This document shows, one piece after another, positions 36,951 through 47,412 of a stretch of DNA of 64,000 bases. Every line of letters begins with the position of its first letter. Position 1 is the first letter of the stretch. This DNA comes from Micromonospora sp. NBC_01740 (GTDB lineage Bacteria > Actinomycetota > Actinomycetes > Mycobacteriales > Micromonosporaceae). The translations under genes and the position numbers were made by a program. The DNA is taken from positions 558,001 through 622,000 of the forward strand of contig NZ_CP109150.1 in NCBI RefSeq assembly GCF_035920365.1. The letters are read 5' to 3'. Below the pieces are notes generated by a model. That model was not told where the DNA came from and did not search any database. It saw nothing but the letters and a program-made list of their open reading frames with translations.

Positions 36951-38864
36951 CTACTCGACCGTGACCGACTTCGCCAGGTTGCGGGGCTGGTCCACGTCGT
37001 GCCCCCGGGCGGCGGCGATCTCGGCCGCCAGGACCTGCAACGGCACGGTGGTGACCAGCGGCGCGAGCAGCGTCGGCGTACGCGGCACGCGGATCAGGTG
37101 GTCGGCGTAGCGGACGACCGCCTCGTCGCCCTCCTCCGCGATCACGATGGTCCGGGCGCCGCGCGCCCGTACCTCCTGGATGTTGGAGACCACCTTGTCG
37201 TGCAGCATGCCCCGGCCGACCGGGGAGGGCACGATGCAGATCACCGGGGTGCCCTTGTCGATCAGCGCGATCGGGCCGTGCTTCAGCTCGCCGGCGGCGA
37301 AGCCCTCGGCGTGCATGTACGCCAGCTCCTTGAGCTTGAGCGCGCCCTCCAGGGCCACCGGATAGCCCACGTGCCGGCCGATGAAGAGCACGGTCGGCTC
37401 GGCCTTCAGGTCGCGGGCCAGCTCGCGGACAGGCTCGATCCGCTCCAGCAGCTCGCGCAGCTTGCCCGGCATCTCCTGGAGCTGGGCGACCACGGCGGCC
37501 ACCTCGTCGGCGAACTTGATGCCGCGCACCTGGGCCAGGTGCAGGCCGATCAGGTAGCAGGCGACGAGCTGGGTGAGGAACGCCTTGGTGGACGCGACGG
37601 CGATCTCCGGCCCGCCGTGGGTGTAGAGGACCGCGTCGGACTCGCGGGGGATCGTGGACCCGTTGGTGTTGCAGATGGCCAGGACGCGGGCCTTCTGCTC
37701 CTTCGCGTGCCGCAGCGCCATCAGGGTGTCCATCGTCTCGCCGGACTGCGAGATCACCACGATCAGCGTGGACCGGTCGAGGACCGGGTCGCGGTAGCGG
37801 AACTCGCTGGCCAGCTCCACCTCGCACGGGATCCGGGTCCAGTGCTCGATGGCGTACTTGGCGACCAGGCCGGAGTGGTACGCGGTGCCGCAGGCGACGA
37901 TGAAGATCTTGTCGACGTCGCGCAGGTCCTGGTCGCTGAGGCGGACCTCGTCGAGCATGATCTCGCCGGAGTCGGTGAGCCGGCCGAGCAGCGTGTCGGC
38001 GATGGCCTGCGGCTGCTCCTCGATCTCCTTGAGCATGAACCAGTCGTAGCCGCCCTTCTCGGCGGCGGAGGAGTCCCAGTCGATGTGGAAGTCCTTGCCG
38101 CTGGCGGGCTGGCCGGCGAAGTCGGTGATCTCGATGGTGTCGCCGGTGATCAGGACGATCTGGTCCTGGCCGAGCTCCACCGCCTCCCGGGTGTGCTCGA
38201 TGAACGCGGCCACGTCGCTGGCGAGGTAGTTCTCGCCGTCGCCCCGCCCGACGACGAGCGGCGAGTTGCGCCGGGCGCCGACCACCGCGCCGGGCACCGC
38301 GGCGTCGACGGCGAGCAGCGTGAACGCGCCCTCCAGCCGCTGGCAGACCACCCGCATGCCGGCGGCGAGCAGCTGCGGCCCGTCGGGGTGGCCGGCGGCG
38401 CGCAGGTCGGCCAGCGCGGCGGAGAGCAGGTGCGCGGCGCACTCGGTGTCGGTGTCGCTGGTGAACTGGACGCCGTCGGCCTCCAGTTCGGCGCGCAGCT
38501 TGGCGAAGTTCTCGATGATGCCGTTGTGGATCACGGCGACGCGGCCGTCGGGGGCCAGGTGCGGGTGGGCGTTGCGGTCGGTCGGGCCGCCGTGGGTGGC
38601 CCAGCGGGTGTGCCCGATGCCGGTGGTGCCGTCCCCGATGCCGATCGGGCTGGCCGCGCAGGACGTGGGATCCTCGGCGGCCCGCTCGGAGAGCACCTTC
38701 TCCAGGTTGGCCAGCTTGCCGGCCTTCTTCTCGGTCAGCAGCGCGCCGTCGCAGACGATGGCGACGCCGGCCGAGTCGTAGCCGCGGTATTCCAGCCGCC
38801 GCAGTCCGTCGAGCACGATGCCGAGCGCCGGGCGCGCGCCGGCGTAACCAACGATTCCACACAT
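36951..38864 (-). CDS. glmS: Glutamine-fructose-6-phosphate aminotransferase
   Basis: Makes glucosamine-6-phosphate for wall precursors. The 637-residue protein has Cys2 as the N-terminal nucleophile (MCGIVGYAG), a glutaminase domain (1-235), and two SIS domains with VACGTAYHSG and VISQSGET. The C-terminus PRNLAKSVTVE is typical. ATG 38864 is 7 bases after TAGGCT, so it is probably leaderless and there is no room for a glmS ribozyme. Confidence 0.97.
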   Translation of the reverse strand: MCGIVGYAGARPALGIVLDGLRRLEYRGYDSAGVAIVCDGALLTEKKAGKLANLEKVLSERAAEDPTSCAASPIGIGDGTTGIGHTRWATHGGPTDRNAHPHLAPDGRVAVIHNGIIENFAKLRAELEADGVQFTSDTDTECAAHLLSAALADLRAAGHPDGPQLLAAGMRVVCQRLEGAFTLLAVDAAVPGAVVGARRNSPLVVGRGDGENYLASDVAAFIEHTREAVELGQDQIVLITGDTIEITDFAGQPASGKDFHIDWDSSAAEKGGYDWFMLKEIEEQPQAIADTLLGRLTDSGEIMLDEVRLSDQDLRDVDKIFIVACGTAYHSGLVAKYAIEHWTRIPCEVELASEFRYRDPVLDRSTLIVVISQSGETMDTLMALRHAKEQKARVLAICNTNGSTIPRESDAVLYTHGGPEIAVASTKAFLTQLVACYLIGLHLAQVRGIKFADEVAAVVAQLQEMPGKLRELLERIEPVRELARDLKAEPTVLFIGRHVGYPVALEGALKLKELAYMHAEGFAAGELKHGPIALIDKGTPVICIVPSPVGRGMLHDKVVSNIQEVRARGARTIVIAEEGDEAVVRYADHLIRVPRTPTLLAPLVTTVPLQVLAAEIAAARGHDVDQPRNLAKSVTVE

Positions 38865-38871
38865 GTCCCGC

Positions 38872-38877
38872 AGCCTA
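38872..38877 (-). promoter_or_regulatory. -10 element TAGGCT for leaderless glmS mRNA
   Basis: TAGGCT on the minus strand, 7 bases, then ATG 38864. Confidence 0.65.
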
Positions 38878-39055
38878 ACCTAGTTCCACTCATCGCGCGT
38901 GCGCGAAAGCCGGGTAAACGATCACCCAACTTGAGCGATCGGAGGGGAAGCGGCACTCTCCGTGACATAGCTCCGCCGGGCGACGGTGCTGCCGGCGACG
39001 GTTCCGGGCGGTCGGGGCCGCCCTCGGCAGGGGTTGAAGCCGCGCCGGGAGTCCG

Positions 39056-39061
39056 TAGGCT
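39056..39061 (+). promoter_or_regulatory. -10 element TAGGCT for leaderless aminotransferase mRNA
   Basis: TAGGCT, 7 bases, then GTG 39069. It is the mirror of the glmS promoter 180 bp away. Confidence 0.65.
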
Positions 39062-39068
39062 GGCGGGC

Positions 39069-40259
39069 GTGACGACCGCCGACGTGGATCCGCTGGTGGC
39101 CCGGATGCGCCCGTTCGGGACGACCGTCTTCGCCGAGATGTCCGCCCTCGCCGTGCGCACCGGCGCGGTCAACCTCGGTCAGGGCTTCCCCGACACCGAC
39201 GGGCCGCCGGAGATGCTGGCCGCCGCCGCGGAGGCGCTGCGCACCGGGCAGAACCAGTACCCGCCGGGCCCGGGCGTCCCGGCGTTGCGCGCGGCGGTGG
39301 CGGCGCACCAGCGCCGGTTCTGGGGACTGGAGTACGACCCGGACGGCGAGATCGTGGTGACGGCGGGCGCCACCGAGGCGATCGCGGCGGCCATCCTCGG
39401 GCTCTGCGAGCCAGGCGACGAGGTCGTCTGCTTCGAGCCCTACTACGACTCGTACGCCGCCTCGGTCGCGCTGGCCGGCGCGGTCCGGCGCCCGGTCACG
39501 CTGCGTCCCGCCGCCGACGGCCGGTACGCCTTCGACCCGGCCGCCCTGCGCGCCGCGTTCGGCCCGCGCACCCGGCTGGTGCTGCTGAACTCGCCGCACA
39601 ACCCGACCGGCAAGGTGTTCACCCCCGACGAGCTGGCCCTGGTCGCCGAGCTGTGCCGGGAGCACGGCGCGTACGCGGTGACCGACGAGGTGTACGAGCA
39701 CCTGGTCTTCGCCGACGCGTCCACCCCGCACGTCCCGCTGGCCACTCTGCCCGGCATGCGGGAGCGGACGCTGCGCATCTCGTCGGCCGGCAAGACGTTC
39801 TCCTGCACGGGTTGGAAGGTCGGCTGGGTGAGCGGGCCGGCGGCGCTGGTCTCGGCGGTGCTGCGGGTGAAGCAGTTCCTCACCTTCGTCAACGCCGCGC
39901 CGCTCCAGCCGGCGGTCGCGGTGGCGCTGGCCCTGCCGGACGCCTACTTCGCCGACTTCCGCGACGACATGCAGGCCCGCCGCGACCAGCTCGTCGGCGG
40001 GCTCACCGACGCCGGGTTCGAGGTGCTCCCGCCGGAGGGCACCTACTTCGTCACCGCCGACGTCAGCGCGCTGGGCGGGCGGGACGGGGTGGAGTTCTGC
40101 CGGTCCCTGCCCGAGCGGTGCGGGGTGGTCGCCGTGCCGACGCAGGTCTTCTACGACGACGCCGAGGCCGGTCGGCACCTGATCCGCTTCGCCTTCTGCA
40201 AGCGACCCGAGGTGCTGACCGAGGCCGTCACCCGGCTGCGCCGGCTGTCCGCGACCTGA
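39069..40259 (+). CDS. PLP-dependent class I/II aminotransferase (DapC/KAT-like)
   Basis: A 396-residue aminotransferase. Lys242 in SSAGKTFSCTGWKVGW binds PLP; NSPHNPTGKVF and TDEVYEHL carry the conserved Asn and Asp/Tyr. The N-terminal NLGQGFPDTDGP is found in methionine or kynurenine aminotransferases and in actinobacterial DapC (N-succinyldiaminopimelate aminotransferase). Which substrate applies cannot be decided by sequence reading. The GTG start is set by the leaderless promoter. Confidence 0.87.
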   Translation: MTTADVDPLVARMRPFGTTVFAEMSALAVRTGAVNLGQGFPDTDGPPEMLAAAAEALRTGQNQYPPGPGVPALRAAVAAHQRRFWGLEYDPDGEIVVTAGATEAIAAAILGLCEPGDEVVCFEPYYDSYAASVALAGAVRRPVTLRPAADGRYAFDPAALRAAFGPRTRLVLLNSPHNPTGKVFTPDELALVAELCREHGAYAVTDEVYEHLVFADASTPHVPLATLPGMRERTLRISSAGKTFSCTGWKVGWVSGPAALVSAVLRVKQFLTFVNAAPLQPAVAVALALPDAYFADFRDDMQARRDQLVGGLTDAGFEVLPPEGTYFVTADVSALGGRDGVEFCRSLPERCGVVAVPTQVFYDDAEAGRHLIRFAFCKRPEVLTEAVTRLRRLSAT

Positions 40260-40318
40260 GCTTCCCGGCGGCCGGCCGCGCTCGACGCCGTCCGCGCCGG
40301 TCCACGCGTACCCGAACG

Positions 40319-40924
40319 TCAGCCGGCCGCCCGGGTCGGGCCGGTCCCCCGCTCCGGCGGCACCGCCTCGGAGCGGGGCGCCCGGAGCCGGGCGAGCGCC
40401 GCGCCGCCGTCGGCGAGCAGCACCTGCTCGGCGTCGTCGACGAAGGCCAGGTCGGCCTCGACGTGTCGACTCGCCGCCGAGAGCAGCAGGCCGACCACCG
40501 GGTCGTCGGCTCGGCGGCGCAGCCCGTCGAGGTTGCGCAGCTCCCGCATCAGGTGACCGCGCTGGTTGCCGAGCACCGTGCGCACGGTCGCCGGCTCGCC
40601 GGAGCGGGCCGCGGCGGTCACCTTGAGGAAGAAGTCGTCCCGGAACCCACCGCTGCGCGGGCTGGGCTCGCCGAGCCAACGGTCCAGCTCGGCCCGACCC
40701 TCCGGGGTGATCTCGTAGACCACCCGGTCGGGCTTGACCGGCTGGGGCTGCCGTTCGGCCACCACCAGGCCGTCGCGGGAGAGCCGGTCGAGGATCTGGT
40801 AGAGGTGCCCGATGTTGAGCGGCCCCCACTGCGGGCCGACCGCCTCCTCGAAGGCGCCCTTCAGCTCGTAGCCGTAGCTGGGGCCGCTGGCGAGCAGGGC
40901 CAGGACCGCGTGCTGTATCGCCAC
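40319..40924 (-). CDS. PadR family transcriptional regulator
   Basis: A 201-residue repressor with an N-terminal winged helix (about 1-85: AIQHAVLALLASGPSYGYELK and LYQILDRLSRDGLV) and a C-terminal dimer helix region. It is divergent from an ABC efflux pair, the usual target of PadR regulators, and two palindromes lie between them. GTG 40924. Confidence 0.9.
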   Translation of the reverse strand: MAIQHAVLALLASGPSYGYELKGAFEEAVGPQWGPLNIGHLYQILDRLSRDGLVVAERQPQPVKPDRVVYEITPEGRAELDRWLGEPSPRSGGFRDDFFLKVTAAARSGEPATVRTVLGNQRGHLMRELRNLDGLRRRADDPVVGLLLSAASRHVEADLAFVDDAEQVLLADGGAALARLRAPRSEAVPPERGTGPTRAAG

Positions 40925-40969
40925 CGTCTACTCCGATCCGACCCGGAGGCTGACCGCCACCGGGCCTTG

Positions 40970-40982
40970 CATTGTCACAATG
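40970..40982. promoter_or_regulatory. Perfect palindrome CATTGT-C-ACAATG, likely PadR operator
   Basis: Six-base arms around one base, 46 bp from the padR start and 40 bp before the ABC permease start. The AT-rich arms stand out in this GC-rich DNA. Confidence 0.6.
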
Positions 40983-40993
40983 TATCGCGCACA

Positions 40994-41008
40994 GTGTGCT
41001 CAGCACAC
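40994..41008. promoter_or_regulatory. Perfect palindrome GTGTGCT-C-AGCACAC
   Basis: Seven-base arms around one base, 13 bp before the ABC permease start codon, overlapping its leader. A second operator or an mRNA hairpin that hides the ribosome site is possible. Confidence 0.5.
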
Positions 41009-41021
41009 GGGGAGGCGCGAC

Positions 41022-43856
41022 ATGTTCGACATCATCTGGAGACAGCTTCGCGGCCGTGCGGGGCGGTCGGTGGCGCTGCTGCTCGGCGTACTGGTGGCGA
41101 CCACCGGTTTCGTCGTGCTGACCGGCGCCACCACCACCTCCCGCCTCGACGTCACGGGCTCCGTCGAGCGGAACACCGACGCCGCCTACGACATCCTGGT
41201 CCGCCCGAAGGGCACGCGTACCCCGCTGGAGGCCGAACGCAGGCTGGTCCAGCCCAACTACCTCTCCGGCCTGTTCGGCGGCATCACGATGGCGCAGTAC
41301 GACCAGGTGAAGGCGGTCACCGGGGTGGACGTCGCCGCCCCCATCGCCATGCTCGGCTACTCGACCGCCCCCGTCCCCACCGCGATCGACCTGACCGACG
41401 CCGTCGACCGCTCGCTCGACCGGCAGGTCATCCGGATCGACCCGCGCTTCGTCGCCGAGCGCGGCCTCTCCACCGCCCCGGGCCACGCCCGGTACGTGTA
41501 CATCACCACGCACCCGATCATCCACGCCCGTCCTGACATGCCCTCCAGCAGCGACGCCACCCCCTACACCGACGGCCGGAGCTACCCCTGGGACGACAAG
41601 TGTGGTCCCTCCCCGCGCGAGGTCCTGCCCGACGGCCGCACCCACTCGATCTGCGACCGGCGGCATTACATGGGCAGTCTGGGCGCCTACTCGGAGCGGG
41701 AGGACTGGACGGTGATGGCTGTGCGGCTGCTGCCCGACGGCCGGTTCGAGGCCCACGTCAACGTCCTCGCGGACGGGGAGGGTCACGGGCCAGGTTACGT
41801 GACCACCTCGGACCGGCTCCAGATCAAGTACAACCTGACCGTGCCCTTCCTGCTGGCCGCGGTGGACCCGGCCGCCGAGGACCGACTCGTCGGCCTGGCC
41901 GGGACGGTGGTCGAGGGGCGGGCGCTCCGTCCCGACGACTCGGTCGTCGAGGGACGTGGGGGAGGCAACTTCACCGTCCCGGTCCTCACGACCAGCCGTC
42001 CCTTCCTCGACGAGGCGCTGCGCGTCGACGCCACGCGGCTGCCCGCCGCACGCCCGGGCGGCGTGCCGTTGGCCGATCTGGAGCGGGAGCTGCGGCGGGG
42101 GCCGGCGATCCCCGCCGGGGACGCCAGCGCCGACGTCGTCTCCGGTTGGCGTTCCCGGTTGAGCGGGGGCCTCTCCCCGACCGGCTGCTGCTTCGGCCAG
42201 CTCCAGGACATCGTGCAGGCCGGGCCCGCGGAGTACGACCGGTTCCCCGACGGCACCCTGCGGGTCCGTCCGCTCCCGCCGGCCGCACCCGAACTCTACG
42301 GTGGGCACCAGGACTTCAACCCGTACCCGCGCCCCTGGCTGACGGAGGACGTCGGTGCCCGCCCGCTGCGCGAGCTGCCGCTGAAGAAGTCGACCCCCAA
42401 GAAGCCCCTCTGGCGCGACTGGCGGGCGGTGGGGGTCTTCGACCCACAGAAGCTGACCGGGTTCAGCGACCTGGGCAAGGTCCCGCTGGAGACGTACGAG
42501 CCGCCGCGGGCCGCCGGCGCCGACGCCGCCAGCCGGGACGCGCTGGGCGGGCAGCCGCTGGAGCCGAGCGGCAATCCCGCCGGCTACCTCGCCGCCCCGC
42601 CGCTGCTGCTGACCAGCCTCGCCAGCGTGCCGAAGCTGCTGGCGGGCGGCGGCAGTCCGCAGCTCGCCGCCCCGATCAGCGCGATCCGGGTCCGGGTCGC
42701 CGACGTGGGCGGCTACAGCGACCGCGCCGCCGAGCAGGTCCGGCTGGTCGCCGAGCGGATCGCCCAGGTCACCGGGCTCGACGTCGACATCACCCTCGGC
42801 TCGTCCCCCGCCCCGCAGGCCGTGGAGCTGCCCGCCGGGTCGTTCGGCCGGCCGGCGCTGCGGCTGACCGAGGAGTGGTCGGCGCTCGGGGTCGCCTCGG
42901 TGATCACGAAGGCAGTGGACCGCAAGAGCGTCGCGCTCTTCGTACTGGTGCTGGTGGTCTGCGCGCTCTTCCTCGGCAACGCGGTCGCCGCCGCCGTCCG
43001 GGACCGCAGATCGGAGCTGGCGGTGCTCGCCTGCCTGGGCTGGCCCGCCCGGCGGATCGGCGCGCTGATCCTCGGCGAGGTGGCCGCCCTCGGGCTGGCC
43101 GCCGGTCTGCTCGCGCTGGCGCTGGCCGTCCCGCTCGGCGCCGCGCTCGGCATCGACGTGGGGTGGCGGCGGGCGCTGCTGGCCGTACCGGTGGCACTGC
43201 TGCTGGCGCTGGTCGCGGGCCTGACGCCGGCCCTGCGGGCGGCGCGCGCCCACCCGGCCGCCGCGCTGCGCCCGGCGGTGGCGACGGCCCGGTGGGTACG
43301 CCGGCCGCGCACCCTGGTCGGCCTGGCCCTGGCCAACCTGGCCCGTACGCCCGGCCGCACCCTGCTCGGGGCCGGCGCCCTGGCCATCGGGGTCGCCGCG
43401 CTGACCCTGGTCGCCGCCGCCGGCTACGCGTTCCGCGGCGCCATCGTCGGCAGCCTGCTCGGTGACACGGTGTCGCTGAGCGTGCGGGGCGCGGACACCA
43501 TGGCCGCCGTCGCGACGGTGCTGCTCGGTGCCGCCGCGGTCGCCGACGTGCTCTACCTGAACATCCGGGACCGGGCCGCCGAGCTGGCCACCCTGCGCGC
43601 GGTCGGCTGGAGCGACGCCGCGCTGGGCCGCCTCATCGCCTACGAGGGGCTGGCCCTGGGTCTGCTCGGCGCGGTCACCGGCGCCGGCCTCGGGCTGACC
43701 GGGGCGGCCTGGCTGGTCGGCGCCCTGCCCGGCACGTTGGTCGCGGTCGCCGCGTCGGTGGCGGCGGCCGGTGTCCTGGTCACCTCGGTGGCCGCCCTGG
43801 TCCCGGCCGCGCTGCTGCGCCGGCTGCCGACCGCCCGACTGCTCGCGGAGGAGTGA
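41022..43856 (+). CDS. MacB/FtsX-type ABC transporter permease
   Basis: A 944-residue membrane protein. One segment near residues 14-35 is followed by a very large extracytoplasmic region (about 40-630). Seven more segments lie at about 636, 678, 718, 779, 826, 870 and 907, giving two FtsX units. Such permeases act mechanically in efflux or lipoprotein handling. ATG 41022 has GGAGG 6 bases upstream; an earlier ATG at 40980 lies in the operator. It is coupled to its ATPase gene. Cargo is unknown. Confidence 0.87.
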   Translation: MFDIIWRQLRGRAGRSVALLLGVLVATTGFVVLTGATTTSRLDVTGSVERNTDAAYDILVRPKGTRTPLEAERRLVQPNYLSGLFGGITMAQYDQVKAVTGVDVAAPIAMLGYSTAPVPTAIDLTDAVDRSLDRQVIRIDPRFVAERGLSTAPGHARYVYITTHPIIHARPDMPSSSDATPYTDGRSYPWDDKCGPSPREVLPDGRTHSICDRRHYMGSLGAYSEREDWTVMAVRLLPDGRFEAHVNVLADGEGHGPGYVTTSDRLQIKYNLTVPFLLAAVDPAAEDRLVGLAGTVVEGRALRPDDSVVEGRGGGNFTVPVLTTSRPFLDEALRVDATRLPAARPGGVPLADLERELRRGPAIPAGDASADVVSGWRSRLSGGLSPTGCCFGQLQDIVQAGPAEYDRFPDGTLRVRPLPPAAPELYGGHQDFNPYPRPWLTEDVGARPLRELPLKKSTPKKPLWRDWRAVGVFDPQKLTGFSDLGKVPLETYEPPRAAGADAASRDALGGQPLEPSGNPAGYLAAPPLLLTSLASVPKLLAGGGSPQLAAPISAIRVRVADVGGYSDRAAEQVRLVAERIAQVTGLDVDITLGSSPAPQAVELPAGSFGRPALRLTEEWSALGVASVITKAVDRKSVALFVLVLVVCALFLGNAVAAAVRDRRSELAVLACLGWPARRIGALILGEVAALGLAAGLLALALAVPLGAALGIDVGWRRALLAVPVALLLALVAGLTPALRAARAHPAAALRPAVATARWVRRPRTLVGLALANLARTPGRTLLGAGALAIGVAALTLVAAAGYAFRGAIVGSLLGDTVSLSVRGADTMAAVATVLLGAAAVADVLYLNIRDRAAELATLRAVGWSDAALGRLIAYEGLALGLLGAVTGAGLGLTGAAWLVGALPGTLVAVAASVAAAGVLVTSVAALVPAALLRRLPTARLLAEE

Positions 43857-43858
43857 CG

Positions 43859-44605
<747 letters not shown>

Positions 44606-44623
44606 ACCCGGCCGGGACGGGCA

Positions 44624-44730
44624 CCGTGGCCGGTCCCGGACGTCGGCGGCGCCATGGCCGGTCCCGGACGTCGGCGTGCCGTGCCCAGTCCCGGACGTCG
44701 GCGGCACCGTGCCCGGTGCCGGCACCGCCG
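44624..44730. repeat. Tandem repeat, 3.5 copies of 27-28 bp
   Basis: Units start at 44624, 44652, 44679 and 44707 (CCGTGGCC or CCATGGCC, then GGTCCCGGACGTCGGCGG). It fills the convergent gap after the ATPase gene. Confidence 0.8.
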
Positions 44731-44780
44731 ACGCGGGGGCTGCGCGGCACCCGGCCGCCGGACCGGTCCGGGAAAGGCGA

Positions 44781-44812
44781 CGGCCCGGGCCGCCGATGGC
44801 GAGCCCGGGCCG
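44781..44812. terminator. Hairpin between the ATPase gene and glmM
   Basis: 10-bp arms CGGCCCGGGC (44781-44790) and GCCCGGGCCG (44803-44812) with a 12-base loop, 11 bases after the glmM stop. Confidence 0.65.
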
Positions 44813-44822
44813 ATGCGAAAGG

Positions 44823-46178
44823 TCAGGCAGTCGGGCTGGCGGTGCGGACCTGCTCGGCGATGCGCTCCGCGACGCTTCGGGCGACCTGCTCGGTGGCCGC
44901 CTCGACCATGACGCGGACCAGCGGCTCGGTGCCGGACGGGCGCAGCAGCACCCGGCCGGTCTCGCCCAGCTCCGCCTCGGCCCGCTCGACCTCGGCCCGG
45001 ACGGCGGGTGCGGCCGCGCCGACCGTACGGTCGCCGACGGGGACGTTGATCAGCACCTGCGGCAGCCTGGTCACCACGGCGGCCAGTTCCGCGAGGGACT
45101 TGCCGGTGGCGGCCAGCCGGGACATCAGGTGCAGGCCGGTCAGCACGCCGTCGCCCGTGGTGGCGTACGCGGGCATCACGATGTGCCCGCTCTGCTCGCC
45201 GCCCAGCGCGAGGCCGGACGCACGCAACTCCTCCAGCACGTACCGGTCGCCGACCTTGGTCTCCAGGAGGCGGATGCCCTGCGCGGACATGGCCAGCCGC
45301 AGGCCGAGGTTGCTCATCACCGTGGCGACCAGGGTGTCGTCGGTGAGCGTGCCGGCCTCCCGCATGGCGAGCGCGAGGATCGCCATCACCTGGTCGCCGT
45401 CGACCTCGTCGCCGTCGGCGGTCACCGCGACGCAGCGGTCGGCGTCGCCGTCGTGCGCGATGCCGAGGTGCGCGCCGTGCTCGACCACCGCGGCCCGCAG
45501 TGCCTCGAGGTGGTTGGAGCCGCACTCGTCGTTGATGTTGAGGCCGTCCGGCTCGGCGTAGATGGCGACGACCTCGGCCCCGGCCTCCCGGTACACCACC
45601 GGCGCCACCTCGGCCGCCGCGCCGTTGGCGCAGTCGACCACGACCTTGAGGCCGTCGAGGCGGTGCGGCAGGGTGCCGATCAGGTGCTGCACGTAGTGGT
45701 CCGCGCCGTCGAGCAGGTCGTGCACCCGGCCGACGCCGGCGCCGACCGGCCGCTCCCAGGCGGTGGTGGCGTTCGCCTCGACGGCCGCCTCGATCCGCAT
45801 CTCGATCTCGTCCGGCAGCTTGTGCCCGCCGGCGGCGAAGAGCTTGATCCCGTTGTCGGGCATCGGGTTGTGCGAGGCGGAGAGCATCACGCCGAGGTCG
45901 GCCTTGGCCTCGGCGGTGAGGAACGCCACGGCCGGGGTGGGCAGCACGCCCACCCGGACCACGTTGGCGCCGGCGCTGGTGAGCCCGGCGACCACGGCGG
46001 CCTCCAGCATCTCGCCGCTGGCCCGGGTGTCCCGCCCGACCACGGCCAGCGGGGGATGGCTCCGGTCCGACTCGGCGAGCGTGTGAGCGGCGGCGACCGC
46101 CACCGCCAGCGCCAACTCAGGCGTGAGATCCGCGTTCGCCCGCCCGCGTACGCCGTCCGTGCCGAACAACCGGCCCAT
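44823..46178 (-). CDS. glmM: Phosphoglucosamine mutase
   Basis: Interconverts glucosamine-6- and -1-phosphate on the UDP-GlcNAc route after GlmS. The 451-residue protein starts [12 protein letters not shown]; the phosphoserine loop is [13 protein letters not shown] (about 98-110) and the metal loop DGDADRC. ATG 46178 follows GGAGG, and the family length supports it over an upstream in-frame start at 46229. Confidence 0.97.
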   Translation of the reverse strand: MGRLFGTDGVRGRANADLTPELALAVAVAAAHTLAESDRSHPPLAVVGRDTRASGEMLEAAVVAGLTSAGANVVRVGVLPTPAVAFLTAEAKADLGVMLSASHNPMPDNGIKLFAAGGHKLPDEIEMRIEAAVEANATTAWERPVGAGVGRVHDLLDGADHYVQHLIGTLPHRLDGLKVVVDCANGAAAEVAPVVYREAGAEVVAIYAEPDGLNINDECGSNHLEALRAAVVEHGAHLGIAHDGDADRCVAVTADGDEVDGDQVMAILALAMREAGTLTDDTLVATVMSNLGLRLAMSAQGIRLLETKVGDRYVLEELRASGLALGGEQSGHIVMPAYATTGDGVLTGLHLMSRLAATGKSLAELAAVVTRLPQVLINVPVGDRTVGAAAPAVRAEVERAEAELGETGRVLLRPSGTEPLVRVMVEAATEQVARSVAERIAEQVRTASPTA

Positions 46179-46216
46179 ACCCGCCAACCTCCGATGAAAC
46201 GGTCCAGGAAAGGCGA

Positions 46217-46259
46217 ACGGCCGGGCCACCTCCCGTCGAGGGGAGGTGAACCCGGCCGT
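46217..46259 (-). terminator. Strong hairpin after rpsI
   Basis: A 9-bp outer stem (46217-46225 with 46251-46259) plus an 8-bp inner stem (46227-46234 with 46241-46248), 29 bases after the rpsI stop. Confidence 0.8.
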
Positions 46260-46288
46260 CCGTCAGAAGTACAACGCGCCGCTGATGA

Positions 46289-46756
46289 TCAGCGCTTCGA
46301 GTACTGGGGAGCCTTACGGGCCTTCTTGAGGCCGTACTTCTTGCTTTCCTTGACCCGGGCGTCCCGGGTGAGGAAGCCGGCCTTCTTCAGCGCCGGACGG
46401 TCGTCCGGCTCGCTGACGATCAGGGCCCGGGCGATGGCCAGGCGCAGCGCGCCGGCCTGACCGGTGGTGCCGCCGCCACGCAGGTTGGCGATGACGTCGA
46501 AGGCCTCCGGCTTCTCGGCGGTGACCAGCGGGTCCTTGATCAGCTGCTGGTGCACCTTGCTCGGGAAGTAGGCCTCGAGGTCACGGCCGTTGCACGTGAT
46601 CTTGCCGCTGCCGGGGACGATGCGCACCCGGACGATGGCCTCCTTGCGCCGACCCACGGTCTGGATCGGGCGGTCACCACGCGGCGCGCGGGCGACGGGC
46701 GCCGGCGCCTCGGTGGCCTCCTCGGGGGCAACCTCGGTCTCGGTGATGTCGGTCAT
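46289..46756 (-). CDS. rpsI: 30S ribosomal protein S9
   Basis: Ribosomal protein, 155 residues, with an acidic actinobacterial N-terminal extension (about 1-33) and the C-terminal [11 protein letters not shown] tail that contacts tRNA. ATG 46756 is 6 bases after an AAGGA site. A GTG eight codons upstream overlaps the rplM stop and is a possible coupled start. Confidence 0.98.
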   Translation of the reverse strand: MTDITETEVAPEEATEAPAPVARAPRGDRPIQTVGRRKEAIVRVRIVPGSGKITCNGRDLEAYFPSKVHQQLIKDPLVTAEKPEAFDVIANLRGGGTTGQAGALRLAIARALIVSEPDDRPALKKAGFLTRDARVKESKKYGLKKARKAPQYSKR

Positions 46757-46776
46757 GCTGTTTCCTTCGCCCGCGC

Positions 46777-47220
46777 TCACTGCGCGATCTGCTTGATCTC
46801 GAACGGCACCGGCTGCTGCGCGCCGTGCGGGTGCTCGGCACCGGCGTAGACCTTCAGCTTCTTGATGAGCTGACGGCCGAGCTTGTTGTGCGGGAGCATG
46901 CCCTTGACGGCCAGCTCGATGGCCCGCTCGGGACGCTTGGTCAGCAGCTCGTCGTAGCCGACCTGCTTAAGACCACCCGGGTAGCCGGAGTGGCGGTAGG
47001 CGACCTTGGTGTGACGCTTGTTGCCGGTCAGCGCGACCTTGCCCGCGTTCACGATGACGACGAAGTCGCCCGTGTCGACGTGCGGCGCGAAAGTCGGCTT
47101 GTGCTTGCCGCGCAGCAGCGTGGCGGCGTGGGTGGCCAGGCGGCCCAGCACGACATCAGAGGCGTCGATGACGTGCCACTGACGCTCGATCTCACCCGGC
47201 TTCGGGCTGTACGTACGCAC
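46777..47220 (-). CDS. rplM: 50S ribosomal protein L13
   Basis: Ribosomal protein, 147 residues, starting [20 protein letters not shown] (GTG 47220), which matches actinobacterial L13 starts exactly. Longer in-frame starts lie in the promoter region. It is the first gene of rplM-rpsI. Confidence 0.98.
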   Translation of the reverse strand: MRTYSPKPGEIERQWHVIDASDVVLGRLATHAATLLRGKHKPTFAPHVDTGDFVVIVNAGKVALTGNKRHTKVAYRHSGYPGGLKQVGYDELLTKRPERAIELAVKGMLPHNKLGRQLIKKLKVYAGAEHPHGAQQPVPFEIKQIAQ

Positions 47221-47412
47221 AGGTATACCTTGTCTCGTCGTCGGTCTGGGGTCGCGCGCCGAGGTTACCGGGCGCGCACGAACGACCAAGCGTACCTCAG
47301 GCGGCACGCCTCTGGATGTCGTACAACAGCAGGCAACGATACCCGCCGCCCCGTCGGCAGGTCAAAACGGGGTACCGCCCCCGCCTGGCCCCATGAGGAT
47401 ACATGGCGGCGG

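Noticed and set aside
36936-39068. An apparent long N-terminal extension of the aminotransferase on the plus strand
   Set aside because: It runs antisense through glmS, and the leaderless promoter at 39056-39061 fixes the start at 39069.
40980-41021. Start of the ABC permease at ATG 40980
   Set aside because: This ATG lies inside the palindromic operator region and adds a polar stretch before the membrane segment; ATG 41022 has a proper GGAGG site.
38922-43253. A 1443-codon open frame on the minus strand opposite the aminotransferase and ABC permease genes
   Set aside because: It is rich in Arg, Gly, Ala and Pro without any recognisable domain and lies antisense to well-supported genes. In very GC-rich DNA such antisense frames stay open by chance.
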